NCBI RefSeq assembly: GCF_023221595.1 | Contig: NZ_CP096563.1 | Coordinates: forward strand, 248,001 to 312,000 | Length of the DNA stretch: 64,000 nt | DNA from: Rhodococcus qingshengii JCM 15477 | GTDB taxonomy: Bacteria > Actinomycetota > Actinomycetes > Mycobacteriales > Mycobacteriaceae | Reading direction: 5' to 3' | Shown here: piece after piece, positions 39,673 to 51,643 of the stretch | Layout of the letters: the number at the start of each line of letters is the position of its first letter | Position numbering within the stretch: the first letter of the stretch is position 1 | Translations under genes and position numbers: made by a program | Notes under the pieces: model-generated | Seen by the model: the letters and a program-made list of their open reading frames with translations, nothing else | What the model was told of the DNA's origin: nothing | Database searches by the model: none

Positions 39673-40764
39673 CTAGCGAGGTGGCCCCTCGTCGAGGACC
39701 AGCGAACCGGTCCCGGGTTGCCCGATTGCGTCCACCCACGTCACCGCGACGGTGTCGCCGGGGCGGCGCGAGCTCATCGCCGCGTTGAGATCAGCGGACG
39801 ACGCGATCCGGCTGCCACCGAACTCGGTGATGACCGCACCTTTGGTCAGCCCCACCCGCTCGGCCGGCGAATCGAAGCTCACGGCAACAACTTCGGCGCC
39901 GGCCGGCATGTCCGCGTGATCCTTCACCGCGACACCGAGTACGGGTGTCGGTCCCACACGCACGGTCTCGGAGGAGCGGCCACCGAGTACCTGCTCGACG
40001 ATCGGTAGTGCGGTGTCGATCGGTATCGCGTAGGACTGAGGCGCCGGTGAGGTTTCGGTGCGGTCGGTGACGGCGTTGCCTGCGCTGCTGACGCCGATCA
40101 GCTCGCCAACGGCGTTGACCAGGGGACCACCGGAATCGCCAGGCCGGATGTCCGCGTCCACCTCGATGAGGCCCTTCAACTGGTTTCGCGATCCGTCGGA
40201 CACGTTGCGGGTGTTGACGGTGACACCGAGGTTGGTGATGACGCCGGGAGCAGGGACGGGTACTCCGCCGCCTTCCGCATTTCCGATTGCGGTGACGGAG
40301 TCCCCGCGAGCGGCTTCTGCTGATTTGCCGACCACAGCCACCGGCAGATCGTCAGCGCCCGCGAGTCGAAGGACGGCAAGATCGCTGACGCTGTCGTACC
40401 CGAGGATCTCGGCGTCGTAGATCAGCCCGTTGGACATGCTGACGGCAGTGACGTCCGAAGCTCCGCTGATGACGTGGTGATTCGTGAGCACCACTCCGTC
40501 AGGGGAGAGCACGATCCCGGTCCCAGCAGTGGTGGTGAATCCGGCCGGCGCCGTGATGGTGACGATGGTGGGGACCACCCGGGCCGAGAGCTCCTCCGGG
40601 GTGAGCGGAACAACCGGCGCGGGTGGGGTGGTCGTGATGACGGTGACCGGTGCGGACTCGATCGTTCCCGGAGTCAGGGGCGGTGCGACCAGCGCGAGAC
40701 CACCGAGGCCGGCTGCGAGAACGACGGCCGTCCACAGGCCGCGTCTGCTCGCACGTTTGGTCAT
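39673..40764 (-). CDS. HtrA/DegP-like serine protease with PDZ domain
   Basis: 363 residues. The N-terminal signal anchor (about 10-28) is followed by a Pro/Thr-rich linker. The trypsin-like domain has a visible triad: His97 in TNHHVI, Asp128 in SVSDLAVL and Ser211 in RPGDSGGPL. A PDZ domain occupies about 270-355 (AERVGLTKGAVITEFGG). Such proteins act at the outer face of the membrane in protein quality control or signalling. Length and domain order fit the PepD/MarP-like actinobacterial group with one PDZ domain and one anchor. Confidence 0.9.
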   Translation of the reverse strand: MTKRASRRGLWTAVVLAAGLGGLALVAPPLTPGTIESAPVTVITTTPPAPVVPLTPEELSARVVPTIVTITAPAGFTTTAGTGIVLSPDGVVLTNHHVISGASDVTAVSMSNGLIYDAEILGYDSVSDLAVLRLAGADDLPVAVVGKSAEAARGDSVTAIGNAEGGGVPVPAPGVITNLGVTVNTRNVSDGSRNQLKGLIEVDADIRPGDSGGPLVNAVGELIGVSSAGNAVTDRTETSPAPQSYAIPIDTALPIVEQVLGGRSSETVRVGPTPVLGVAVKDHADMPAGAEVVAVSFDSPAERVGLTKGAVITEFGGSRIASSADLNAAMSSRRPGDTVAVTWVDAIGQPGTGSLVLDEGPPR

Positions 40765-40833
40765 CCAGCCGTCCGTCCCGCCGGTGTCATGCCATCGAGT
40801 CGTGAAAGGTGAAGATTACCCAACCGGCAACGA

Positions 40834-41664
40834 TCAAGACATGCGATGGCGCAACAGCATGTAGACGCCGCGACGCATGAACGAAGTGGCGAGTGCGCGT
40901 GCGTCGCCGATTCGGACGTCCATTGCGGAGACGAGAGTCGGATCCGATTCCCGGAGATCTTTGTGGAATGCCGCTGCCTGGCGTGCCTGATCCTTGGCCA
41001 GACGCACACTCCACTGTCCGGCGTTGACGCGGAAGGACGCGAGGGGTTTGGCGATCGCATAGACGTCCCCTTGGAGTGCGACGGCGGTGTACGTGGCTTC
41101 GTCGATGACGTACGGGTTGGTGTCGTCCCACCATCCGATGGCCTTCAAGGCGGATCGCTTCATGAGTACACATCCGGGCTCGCCGAAGATGTTCGCTCCC
41201 GCCGTTACCGTCTTTCGGGCCGCGTCGCGCCCGGTGACCAGTCCCTTCAGCCCTGCAAGTCCGCGCGCGGAGAGGATGGTCTTTCCGTTTGCATCGACCA
41301 GTTTGCGTTGCGAGGCCACGAGTACCACCGAGGGGTGCTCGTCGAAAGCCGCGACCTGTTCCGCCAGGCACTCGGGGTAGATGGTGTCGTCACCGCACAC
41401 CAGTTTCAGGAGCTCTCCGTTCGCAGCTTCGCTGACCCGGTCCCAGTTTCGCTTCGCTCCGCCGCCGGCCTCGGTCGACAGGATCTCGATCCGCGGATCG
41501 TCGGCGTATCGCGCCAGGACCTTGACGGTGTCGTCGGTCGACGAATGATCCGAGATGATCAGTTCGAAGTCCTGGTAGCTCTGATTCAGGATCGAGTCGA
41601 TCGTCTCGGCAATGTAGTCGGCATTGTTGTAAGCCGGGACGACGACGGAAACACGCGGAGTCAT
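40834..41664 (-). CDS. Family 2 glycosyltransferase
   Basis: 276 residues, GT-A fold: VSVVVPAYNNADYI at the N-terminus, the acidic SDHSSTDDTV, and the nucleotide-sugar/metal motif KLVCGDDTIYP. No membrane helices, so it is probably a peripheral cytoplasmic enzyme acting on a lipid-linked acceptor. The ATG overlaps the stop of the preceding GtrA gene by four bases, which puts it in the rmlA-rmlC-gtrA transcript. A rhamnosyl transferase is an attractive guess from context, but the donor cannot be read from sequence. Confidence 0.87.
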   Translation of the reverse strand: MTPRVSVVVPAYNNADYIAETIDSILNQSYQDFELIISDHSSTDDTVKVLARYADDPRIEILSTEAGGGAKRNWDRVSEAANGELLKLVCGDDTIYPECLAEQVAAFDEHPSVVLVASQRKLVDANGKTILSARGLAGLKGLVTGRDAARKTVTAGANIFGEPGCVLMKRSALKAIGWWDDTNPYVIDEATYTAVALQGDVYAIAKPLASFRVNAGQWSVRLAKDQARQAAAFHKDLRESDPTLVSAMDVRIGDARALATSFMRRGVYMLLRHRMS

Positions 41665-42131
41665 GAGTTGCCTGTTCTCTTGTTTCGACTGAACGAGAAA
41701 TCGCGGTAACCGAAGAAGCTTGCTGTTGCGGTTACCGCAGTGATGACGAGTTGTGACGGGATGGGAGGAAAGTGCAGGACCGAGACCGCGACGGTCATCA
41801 GCGCGAGGTTGATCACGAAGGCGCCGAAATTGACGACGACGAATCGCCAGAAGTCACGGAGGAAGTGGCCGCGAACTTCGAAGACCAGGTAGCGGTACAT
41901 CGCAAAAGCGCACAGCAGGTTGCAGACGTACCCGGCAACGATCGCGAAGTGGTAGCCGAATTGATCGCCGAGCGCGATCTGCCAGGCAATGAACCAGGCG
42001 GTTCCGAGCGCCGTGTTGACGCCACCGACGAGCAGAAAGGCAAGGGCCTGATTCTTGACGACGCGCATCAACGGACCCGGCCTGCCGGTCATTCCGGCGG
42101 GGGGTGTTGCAGTCGAATCCGGTGAAGCCAT
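41661..42131 (-). CDS. GtrA-family membrane protein
   Basis: 156 residues with four hydrophobic helices in the GtrA/DPMS_TM pattern: FLLVGGVNTALGTAWF in the first, the loop around CAFAMYRYLVF, and FFGYRDFSFSR near the end. GtrA proteins are proposed to flip polyprenyl-phosphate sugars or anchor partner transferases. Its start codon shares a base with the rmlC stop (TGATG), and its stop overlaps the next glycosyltransferase, so coupling is tight. It is a second GtrA paralogue, distinct from the one next to dprE1. Confidence 0.87.
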   Translation of the reverse strand: MASPDSTATPPAGMTGRPGPLMRVVKNQALAFLLVGGVNTALGTAWFIAWQIALGDQFGYHFAIVAGYVCNLLCAFAMYRYLVFEVRGHFLRDFWRFVVVNFGAFVINLALMTVAVSVLHFPPIPSQLVITAVTATASFFGYRDFSFSRNKRTGNS

Positions 42132-42742
42132 CAGCCTTCGCCGAACGTGGGCAGCAGCCCTGCCGACACGGCATCTTGAAGCGACGGTGCCGCTGTGTCC
42201 TTCGCGGAGAGCGTGATGTTCAGGGGCTCACCGCTGCGACCCACGGTGGGCCAGTCGATCGCTATGTCGGGATCGAGGGGGTGAACTTCGTGCTCACGCT
42301 CGGGGGCGTATCCCGTCGAGCACAGGTAAACCACTGTCGAGTTGTCCTCGAGGGACAGGAAGGCATGCCCAAGCCCTTCGGACAGAAAGATCGCTCTGCG
42401 GTCGACGTCGTCGAGAAGGACCGAATCCCACTGGCCGAAGGTCGGCGATCCCACGCGGAGGTCGACGGCGATGTCGAGTATCGCGCCTTTGACACACGTA
42501 ACGTACTTGGCCTGTCCGGGAGGGACGTCGGCAAAATGGATGCCTCGTAGGACGCCGGCAGCCGAGACCGAGCAATTGGCCTGCTGAAGGTCGAGGGTGC
42601 GGCCGGTGATCTCGGAGAATCCGGGTTCACGGAACCATTCGAGGAAGACTCCACGGTCGTCGCCGAACTGTTTGGGTGTGAATTCCCAGGCCCCTGGCAC
42701 TTTCAGTTCGCGATACTGGCTCATCACGTGAGTATCTGCCAT
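42131..42742 (-). CDS. rmlC: dTDP-4-dehydrorhamnose 3,5-epimerase
   Basis: Third enzyme of dTDP-L-rhamnose synthesis, needed for the rhamnose of the arabinogalactan linker. 203 residues, cupin fold. The catalytic-His motif is LRGIHFADVPPGQAKYV, followed by DIAVDLRVGSPTFG and the Ser/Glu/Gly segment LSEGLGHAFLSLED. ATG 42742 lies one base after the rmlA stop; a longer open frame upstream is only a shadow of rmlA. Confidence 0.95.
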   Translation of the reverse strand: MADTHVMSQYRELKVPGAWEFTPKQFGDDRGVFLEWFREPGFSEITGRTLDLQQANCSVSAAGVLRGIHFADVPPGQAKYVTCVKGAILDIAVDLRVGSPTFGQWDSVLLDDVDRRAIFLSEGLGHAFLSLEDNSTVVYLCSTGYAPEREHEVHPLDPDIAIDWPTVGRSGEPLNITLSAKDTAAPSLQDAVSAGLLPTFGEG

Positions 42743-42743
42743 G

Positions 42744-45657
<2,914 letters not shown>

Positions 45658-45659
45658 CG

Positions 45660-46688
45660 TTACGCGGGTGGCTCGGTGGCGTTCCGGCGCCCCAACGGGC
45701 CTGACGCGGGGTCGCTGACGATGAGGTACGGCGGCTTTCCCATTGCCGTCTTGACTGCGACACCGATGTATTCGGCGATCACACCCAACGAGAAGAGCAC
45801 TGCCCCGAAACCGAACAGCATCACGATCATCGTCGACGCCCATCCTCGTACCTCGACGCCGGCGTCGAAGAACACGTACGACGCCAACACGTAGAGGACG
45901 ATGACGAGACCGCCGACAGCGAACAGGAAGCCGATCAAGCTGACCATTCGCAGGCCCTTGGTGCCGCTGGAGAGAACCATTCGCCAGAAATGCGACAGCA
46001 AGCTTCTGAGGTGATATCCGGATGCGCGTCCGCGTTCCTCACGCAGTTGAACCGGGCTGGTGGTGACCTCTCCCGCGATCCAGCCCAGAGCCACGTCGAG
46101 GTACGCCTCGGATCCGGCGTATGCGGCGACCGACCGTCCGACCTCTCCGAGGACCAGTCGGAAACTCTGATACTTCACGGAGTTCTCGGACGAGAGAATT
46201 TTGGTGGTCAGCCATTTCGACGACTTCGACGCCGCGTTGCGTAGCGCACCGTGGGGTGCCGCGTTCACGGGCTGCGCGTAGACGAGGGTGGCCTGTTGAT
46301 CCAGTGCAGTGTCGAGGAGTCCACCGATGTCGGCAGGGTCGTGCTGGCCGTCTTCATCCATGGTGACAACCCATTCGCCACCACTCGACGCCATTCCCGC
46401 CAGTGTTGCCGGATGTTGGCCGAAGTTGCGCGAGAGCCAAATGGGTCGGATGAAGTCATGTTGTCTCGCGAGTTCACGGATGACCGCAGCTGATCCGTCC
46501 GGACCGTGGTCGAAGACGAGAAGGACTTCTTCGACGACCAACGGCCGCCCGCCGGGAGTGGTCTGGGTTTTCGTCAGGGGAAGTATCTCGTCGATGAGTG
46601 CATTGAGAGTGTGTTCGCCCTGGTAAACCGGCACGACGACGGAAATTCGGTGCGGTTGCACCGACTCGGGTGTGCCATCGGTCTTCAC
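45660..46688 (-). CDS. Family 2 glycosyltransferase with two C-terminal membrane helices (GtrB/ArnC-like)
   Basis: 342 residues. The GT-A domain has ISVVVPVYQGEHTL, then GRPLVVEEVLLVFDHGPDGS, the NFGQHPATLAGM motif typical of polyprenyl-phosphate glycosyltransferases, and the metal site TMDEDGQHDP. Two hydrophobic helices follow at about 240-310. Enzymes of this build (DPMS, ArnC, GtrB) transfer a sugar from a nucleotide donor to undecaprenyl or decaprenyl phosphate on the cytoplasmic face. The epimerase follows on the same transcript. Confidence 0.88.
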   Translation of the reverse strand: MKTDGTPESVQPHRISVVVPVYQGEHTLNALIDEILPLTKTQTTPGGRPLVVEEVLLVFDHGPDGSAAVIRELARQHDFIRPIWLSRNFGQHPATLAGMASSGGEWVVTMDEDGQHDPADIGGLLDTALDQQATLVYAQPVNAAPHGALRNAASKSSKWLTTKILSSENSVKYQSFRLVLGEVGRSVAAYAGSEAYLDVALGWIAGEVTTSPVQLREERGRASGYHLRSLLSHFWRMVLSSGTKGLRMVSLIGFLFAVGGLVIVLYVLASYVFFDAGVEVRGWASTMIVMLFGFGAVLFSLGVIAEYIGVAVKTAMGKPPYLIVSDPASGPLGRRNATEPPA

Positions 46689-46763
46689 AGGCGGGGAGTG
46701 TATACGTCGCCGGGGGTCGGTTTCTCGGCGTGGGGGCGTACATGTCGGCGAATCGTGAAGTTA

Positions 46764-46775
46764 TGATCCGGATCA
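46764..46775. promoter_or_regulatory. 12-bp palindrome upstream of a methyltransferase gene
   Basis: TGATCCGGATCA lies in the 108-base divergent gap between the GtrB-like gene and the methyltransferase gene, 21 bases before the latter's GTG. It may be an operator; there is no other support. Confidence 0.25.
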
Positions 46776-46796
46776 CTCGACGAAAGTGAGTCTCCA

Positions 46797-47477
46797 GTGG
46801 CCGAGTTCGAAGATCACACCAACGATCGACGCGAGAACAATCGCGAGAACACAGGCCTTCCGGGGAGAGCCGATACGGGTAGCGGTGATACCACCGACAC
46901 CGAGTACACGGCTCGGTTGCGTGAGCTTCAAGGCGCCAAATGGAAGCGCATTCTGAACGTGCAAGCGCCGTATCAATGGAATATCCGACGTTTCCTCGGC
47001 GGCCGGAAGGTGCTCGACGTCGGCTGCGGGATCGGCCGAAATCTGCGAAATCTTCCCCCTGGCAGTGTCGGGGTGGACCACAATGAACATTCGGTGGAGT
47101 TCTGTCGATCGGTCGGGTTCGAGGCGTACTCTTCGGCGGAATTTCACTCCGAAAGCGATCAGCGAACCTTCGACGGAATGCTGATGGCGCATCTCCTCGA
47201 GCACCTGCCGGCGGGAGAAGCTTCCGGCATCGTCGCCGAGTACCTTCCATTCCTGGAACCGGGTGCGACCGTCATGCTGATCTGCCCTCAGGAACGTGGC
47301 TTCGCCAGCGATCCCACGCATACCGTCTTCCTCGACGGCGTCGACCTCGAAAAGATCTGTGCGGACAATGGTCTTGTAGTCAGGCGCTCGCTGTCGTTCC
47401 CGTTTCCGCGGTGGATGGGAAAGCCGTTCATCTACAACGAGTCTGTGGTGATCGCGGAGGTCCCGTCCCGGCTCTGA
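46797..47477 (+). CDS. Class I SAM-dependent methyltransferase
   Basis: 226 residues. A charged, probably disordered N-terminus of about 40 residues leads into a Rossmann-like methyltransferase: motif I LDVGCGIGRNL, then GVDHNEHSVEF, and LMAHLLEHLPAGEA as motif IV. A Methyltransf_11-type fold is likely. Acceptor unknown; the position between glycan genes suggests a sugar or lipid-linked glycan. The GTG start at 46797 is tentative. The gene's end overlaps the convergent YfhO-like gene by 46 bases. Confidence 0.82.
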   Translation: MAEFEDHTNDRRENNRENTGLPGRADTGSGDTTDTEYTARLRELQGAKWKRILNVQAPYQWNIRRFLGGRKVLDVGCGIGRNLRNLPPGSVGVDHNEHSVEFCRSVGFEAYSSAEFHSESDQRTFDGMLMAHLLEHLPAGEASGIVAEYLPFLEPGATVMLICPQERGFASDPTHTVFLDGVDLEKICADNGLVVRRSLSFPFPRWMGKPFIYNESVVIAEVPSRL

Positions 47478-49651
47478 CGCCTGTCGCGGTAGTAGATCAC
47501 GGAGAGGCCGGCAAGGATAACGAGTCCGAAGCCCATACCGACATAGCCGATCCTTTGTCCTGGGGAACGGAAGTTGATCACCAGTTCGGCGTTGTCGGTG
47601 CCAGGCGGCAGATCGACGTAGAGGTACGTTCCGCCGAGGCCCTTGGTCGGGATGGGTTCGCCGTCGAGGGTCGCGGTGTAGCCCGGCCATGCCAACCGTG
47701 CGAAGACCACGCTGCCACCGCCCGGTGAGCTGACTCGTACACGCTCGTTCTTGACGCTCATGTACTCGGACTGTGCGTCGGCATTGACAGTTGCCGACAC
47801 ACGGCCCGGTTGACCGGAGATCGGGCCGGCGTCGCGTTCGAGGACGTAGATCTGGTCCTGGGCGACCTCGGGCACTTCTGCCCAGTGCCACCCGGGTGGG
47901 GCGGGTTCGTTGTCAGCGCCCGGGTACTGCTTGCGCTGAAGGACGACGCGGTCGAGCAGCATCAGGTCTGCGCTGGTTCGACCGGTGTATTCATCCGGCC
48001 TGAACACGTTTCGGTAGGCGTCGTCGCACGTCGACCCGTCGAATCCCATACACAGCAGCGAAGCGAAGTCGGCGTGGCCGACAGGGGTGTACGCGTTGAC
48101 GTAGTCGAGATCGAGCACCTTGGCGTAGTTTCCGTACACCTGCGAAGTCCACGGGAGTTCGGTTGTTTCGGCGTCGATTCGGATCAGCGCGCGATTGCCG
48201 AGCTGAAGGGTCGTGCCCGGGAAATCCGGAAAGTTCGCCTTGGCTTCGGATTGGCTGGTCGGCAGGTACCACTTGTTCAGCGCCTGGGGATACGCGATCA
48301 CTTGATACAGAGTCACCGGAGCGATGGTGAGAATCAGTAGACCTGCGATCGCCGGGGCGCCGTATCTACGACCGAGGTAGATGGCGAGTGCTCCGACGGC
48401 AATGATCACGACAGCCCAGGTGAGATGTCGGATGAAGTACTGCGGACCCGAGGAACTGGCGCGAATCATCAAGACGAACACGATCAACGCTGCAGCGGTG
48501 ACGCGTGATCGCAGCTTGTCCAAAGTCCCGAATCGGCTCAGCAGCACCCCGAGCAACACCAGGGAGAACACCGCGACGAAAGGAAGTAGCCGTGCCGGCC
48601 ACCGAATCTGGCCGATGTCGCTGGGACCCGCGGTGAACAGCAGAATGAAAGCCAGCAGCAGTAGCGGGGTTACCAACTCTCGCAGCGACCTTTGTGCTTT
48701 CCGCCAGCCGATGAAAGCCAGTGCCGGTATCGCGAACCATGCGATGTACGTGATCGGTGCGTAGGTGGTCTCACCTGTCCAGGACTCGATGCTCGAAACC
48801 GACGACGGAATGCTCGCTGTGAGTGTTTCGGACCACGGTGCGGTCAGGAAGTTGTCGTTGAACGTGCCTTCTTCGCCGGTGCGCCAGGTGACGGCAGAGG
48901 AGAGCAGCCCGGGCAGAAATGTGATGGCTCCGCAGGCGGCGGCCGCGATGCCGACAAGACCGAGCTTCACCGTTGTCCGCCATTGCGGACTGCGGATGTA
49001 TTCGCCCACCATCAGTGCCCCGACGGTCACTCCGGCCATCAATGCCGCATGGACGTAGCCGACGCTGATCGCGAGGTAGAGGAAGACGAACACAGGTATC
49101 GGCCCCGACCGGCCGCGGGCATAGCGAATTCCGCTGGCCCACGCCTGCACCACCCATGCCATTCCGATCACCGACGTAACCCACGACGGGTACTCGAAAT
49201 ACAGAGTGAAACCGGCAAAGGGAACTGCGCTTCCGGCGACGGCCGCCCAGTAGGGGCGAGCTCCGTATTCGAGGCAGACTCGATAGACGCCCCACCCGAG
49301 GATGATCGCGAATGCCAACTTGACCAGCGTGGCGAGCAGAGCGAGATCGTCGACCGACGGTGCGATGTAGTTGATGAAGATCTGTACCGGGTTCCACAGC
49401 CCGCCCTGGCCTTCGACCGGATAGTTTCCCGCCATCCACTGATCCAGGACCAGAGACGGGAATTGACCCTCTCTCATCAGATGGCCTAGCTGAACCCAGT
49501 TGCCGACAGCACCGGATTCGGTGTCGTCGACGTAGAAGTAGCGAGGGTCCACCGTGACGATCGCGAAGAATGCGAGGCACACGACTGCTGGGACCACAGC
49601 GCCCCAGCTCCAGCGTTCCCGACGGGTGGGAGCGGGTAGTTCGAGTGTCAA
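47432..49651 (-). CDS. Large polytopic membrane protein, YfhO/GT-C-like
   Basis: About 739 residues: roughly twelve to fourteen hydrophobic helices up to about residue 480, a large extracytoplasmic domain, and a last helix near the C-terminus. The C-terminal part (FARLAWPGYTATLDGEPIP, then LPPGTDNAELVINFRSPG) is typical of YfhO-family proteins, GT-C-fold enzymes proposed to glycosylate envelope polymers from polyprenyl-phosphate sugars. The first loop has VDDTESGAVGNW, an acidic pair where GT-C catalytic residues sit. The TTG start at 49651 has GGAG upstream; GTG 49669 or 49681 are alternatives. Divergent from glfT2. Confidence 0.75.
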   Translation of the reverse strand: MTLELPAPTRRERWSWGAVVPAVVCLAFFAIVTVDPRYFYVDDTESGAVGNWVQLGHLMREGQFPSLVLDQWMAGNYPVEGQGGLWNPVQIFINYIAPSVDDLALLATLVKLAFAIILGWGVYRVCLEYGARPYWAAVAGSAVPFAGFTLYFEYPSWVTSVIGMAWVVQAWASGIRYARGRSGPIPVFVFLYLAISVGYVHAALMAGVTVGALMVGEYIRSPQWRTTVKLGLVGIAAAACGAITFLPGLLSSAVTWRTGEEGTFNDNFLTAPWSETLTASIPSSVSSIESWTGETTYAPITYIAWFAIPALAFIGWRKAQRSLRELVTPLLLLAFILLFTAGPSDIGQIRWPARLLPFVAVFSLVLLGVLLSRFGTLDKLRSRVTAAALIVFVLMIRASSSGPQYFIRHLTWAVVIIAVGALAIYLGRRYGAPAIAGLLILTIAPVTLYQVIAYPQALNKWYLPTSQSEAKANFPDFPGTTLQLGNRALIRIDAETTELPWTSQVYGNYAKVLDLDYVNAYTPVGHADFASLLCMGFDGSTCDDAYRNVFRPDEYTGRTSADLMLLDRVVLQRKQYPGADNEPAPPGWHWAEVPEVAQDQIYVLERDAGPISGQPGRVSATVNADAQSEYMSVKNERVRVSSPGGGSVVFARLAWPGYTATLDGEPIPTKGLGGTYLYVDLPPGTDNAELVINFRSPGQRIGYVGMGFGLVILAGLSVIYYRDRRQSRDGTSAITTDSL

Positions 49652-49786
49652 GGGATCTCCAGGTCGCACGGGTGGATGCACCAGAGACAGTAGCCGAGGC
49701 CGTGTTTTCGAGTTTCGGGGGTAATTCCACCTCGGATACCCTGCGAGTGACAGGTACAGCTTTTCAAGAGTCACGGTAGGAGTCAT

Positions 49787-51640
49787 ATGCCCGAGCAGGT
49801 AAAGGTGGGGGTGCCGGAGAACGGGCAGGTCAAGGCTCACCGTTTGGTGGTCCAGCGCGGCGTGTTCGTCGGGATGTCGCCGATAGTCAACGACGACCTG
49901 TACGTCGAGTTCCGGAAGGGCTCCGGTGAGCGGACCCGGCACCGAGTTGCCCTGGACAAGGGCGCACGTATCAGCACCAACACCTATTTCGGGCGTTTCG
50001 CTGCCAGCTACTGGCAGCGGTGGACGACTGTCACTGAGGTCGAGGCTTCGCTGCGGATCGAGAGCGAGGGTCGGTTCCGCGTCCGGATGGTTGCTTCGGA
50101 TATCGCCGGGCATCGCCGTATCCTCGAGACCCGCGACGGATCGGGGTCCTCGCAGGTCGCGTTGACCTCACCGTTGGACAAGTTCGTCGACGGCGGCGCC
50201 CTCTGGCTCGAGGTGGATTCTCTCGACGCTCCGATGACGATCGACCACTTGGAATGGACCGTGGCGGCTCCGGAGACGGTGCGCCCGGTCTCGGTGGCGA
50301 TCTGCACCTTCAATCGGGCCGACGATTGTGCCGAGACAGTTGCTGCACTCGCTTCCGATGCCACCGTGCGTGACCTCGTCAGCTCCGTGTATGTCGTCGA
50401 CCAGGGCAACGACCTGGTGAAAGATCGGGCGCGCTTCGTCGAGGCGGCAGACAAGCTCGGTGAGAAGCTGAAATATCTGCAGCAGCCGAATCTCGGCGGA
50501 GCGGGCGGTTTTTCACGTGGGCTTTTCGAGGCTACATCCGAGGGGGCAGATCTCGCCGACGTCATCCTGATGGACGACGATATTCTCTGTGAACCAGAAA
50601 CAGTGTTGCGCCTCAACGCTTTTGCGAATATGACGGTGGAACCGACATTGGTGGGTGCGCAGATGATGTATCTGCTCAATCCCGATTTCCTCAATGTCGG
50701 TGCCGAAGACGTAGATCTGAAGACTCTCCATCACGGGCAACGAGTGCCCAAGGCTCTCATCAACACGAGCATGCTCAAGAAGCGTCAAGAGCGTCGAGTC
50801 GATGCGGGATACAACGCCTGGTGGACGTGCCTGATCCCCGCCGAAGTTGTCGAAGCCATCGGGTTGCCCGTTCCGATCTTCTTTCAGTGGGATGACGTGG
50901 AGTACGGAATCAGGGCCCGGAAAGCAGGGTTTGTCACCGTCACGTTGCCCAACGCCGCTGTGTGGCATGCCGATTTCTATTGGAAGGACTTCGACGACTG
51001 GGCCCGCTACTTCAGTACGCGTAACTCCCTCGTCGTCGGGTCTTTGCACAGCGATCTCGACACCAAGGGACTTTCACGTCAGTTCTTCCGCCAGATCTCC
51101 GAATTCCTCGTCGGAATGCAATACGGCCTTGCCTTCACGACGTTGAAGGGCATCGAGGACTATCTCGACGGTCCGGAAGCGTTGCGGGACGGCGGCATCG
51201 AGGCCATGGCAAGCGTCCGTGCCGGCCGAGCGCAGTATGCCGAGACGATCAAACACGATGCGGCTACCGCCCCGATCGCCTCGAACGAACTCCACACCGA
51301 GCGTGCCGGTGGTGAGCCGAGCCTGATGCGAGTGATTCTGGCCAAACGTGGGTTGAATCAGTGGCTGGGGCGCACCCGTGGCGGTTTGGTCAATATTCCG
51401 CGCGAGGATGCGCACTGGTGGCACATCTCGCAGTTCGACCATGTAGTCGTCACCGATGCTTCGCAGTCGGGGGTACGTATCCGGCAGCGAGACAAGGCCA
51501 CGGCGCGTGCTCTCTTGATCCGAACGGTGAAGCTACTGCGTCGATTCCAGAAGGAAGCACCTGCCGTGTCGACGAAGTACCGTGCTGCGATGCCCGAACT
51601 CACGAGTCGAGAGAACTGGGCACGTCTGTACGAGAAGTGA
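49787..51640 (+). CDS. glfT2: Galactofuranosyltransferase GlfT2
   Basis: Polymerises the galactan of arabinogalactan with alternating beta-1,5 and beta-1,6 galactofuranose from UDP-Galf on the cytoplasmic face. The 617 residues follow M. tuberculosis GlfT2 in layout: N-terminal beta-sandwich (about 1-160), then the GT-A domain with VAICTFNRADDC, QPNLGGAGGFSRG, and the metal site MDDDI (Asp263-265). YNAWWTCLIP follows, then the catalytic WDDVEYG and a His in AVWHADFYW. A helical C-terminus completes it. glf, adjacent in mycobacteria, is absent here. Confidence 0.92.
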   Translation: MPEQVKVGVPENGQVKAHRLVVQRGVFVGMSPIVNDDLYVEFRKGSGERTRHRVALDKGARISTNTYFGRFAASYWQRWTTVTEVEASLRIESEGRFRVRMVASDIAGHRRILETRDGSGSSQVALTSPLDKFVDGGALWLEVDSLDAPMTIDHLEWTVAAPETVRPVSVAICTFNRADDCAETVAALASDATVRDLVSSVYVVDQGNDLVKDRARFVEAADKLGEKLKYLQQPNLGGAGGFSRGLFEATSEGADLADVILMDDDILCEPETVLRLNAFANMTVEPTLVGAQMMYLLNPDFLNVGAEDVDLKTLHHGQRVPKALINTSMLKKRQERRVDAGYNAWWTCLIPAEVVEAIGLPVPIFFQWDDVEYGIRARKAGFVTVTLPNAAVWHADFYWKDFDDWARYFSTRNSLVVGSLHSDLDTKGLSRQFFRQISEFLVGMQYGLAFTTLKGIEDYLDGPEALRDGGIEAMASVRAGRAQYAETIKHDAATAPIASNELHTERAGGEPSLMRVILAKRGLNQWLGRTRGGLVNIPREDAHWWHISQFDHVVVTDASQSGVRIRQRDKATARALLIRTVKLLRRFQKEAPAVSTKYRAAMPELTSRENWARLYEK

Positions 51641-51643
51641 TTC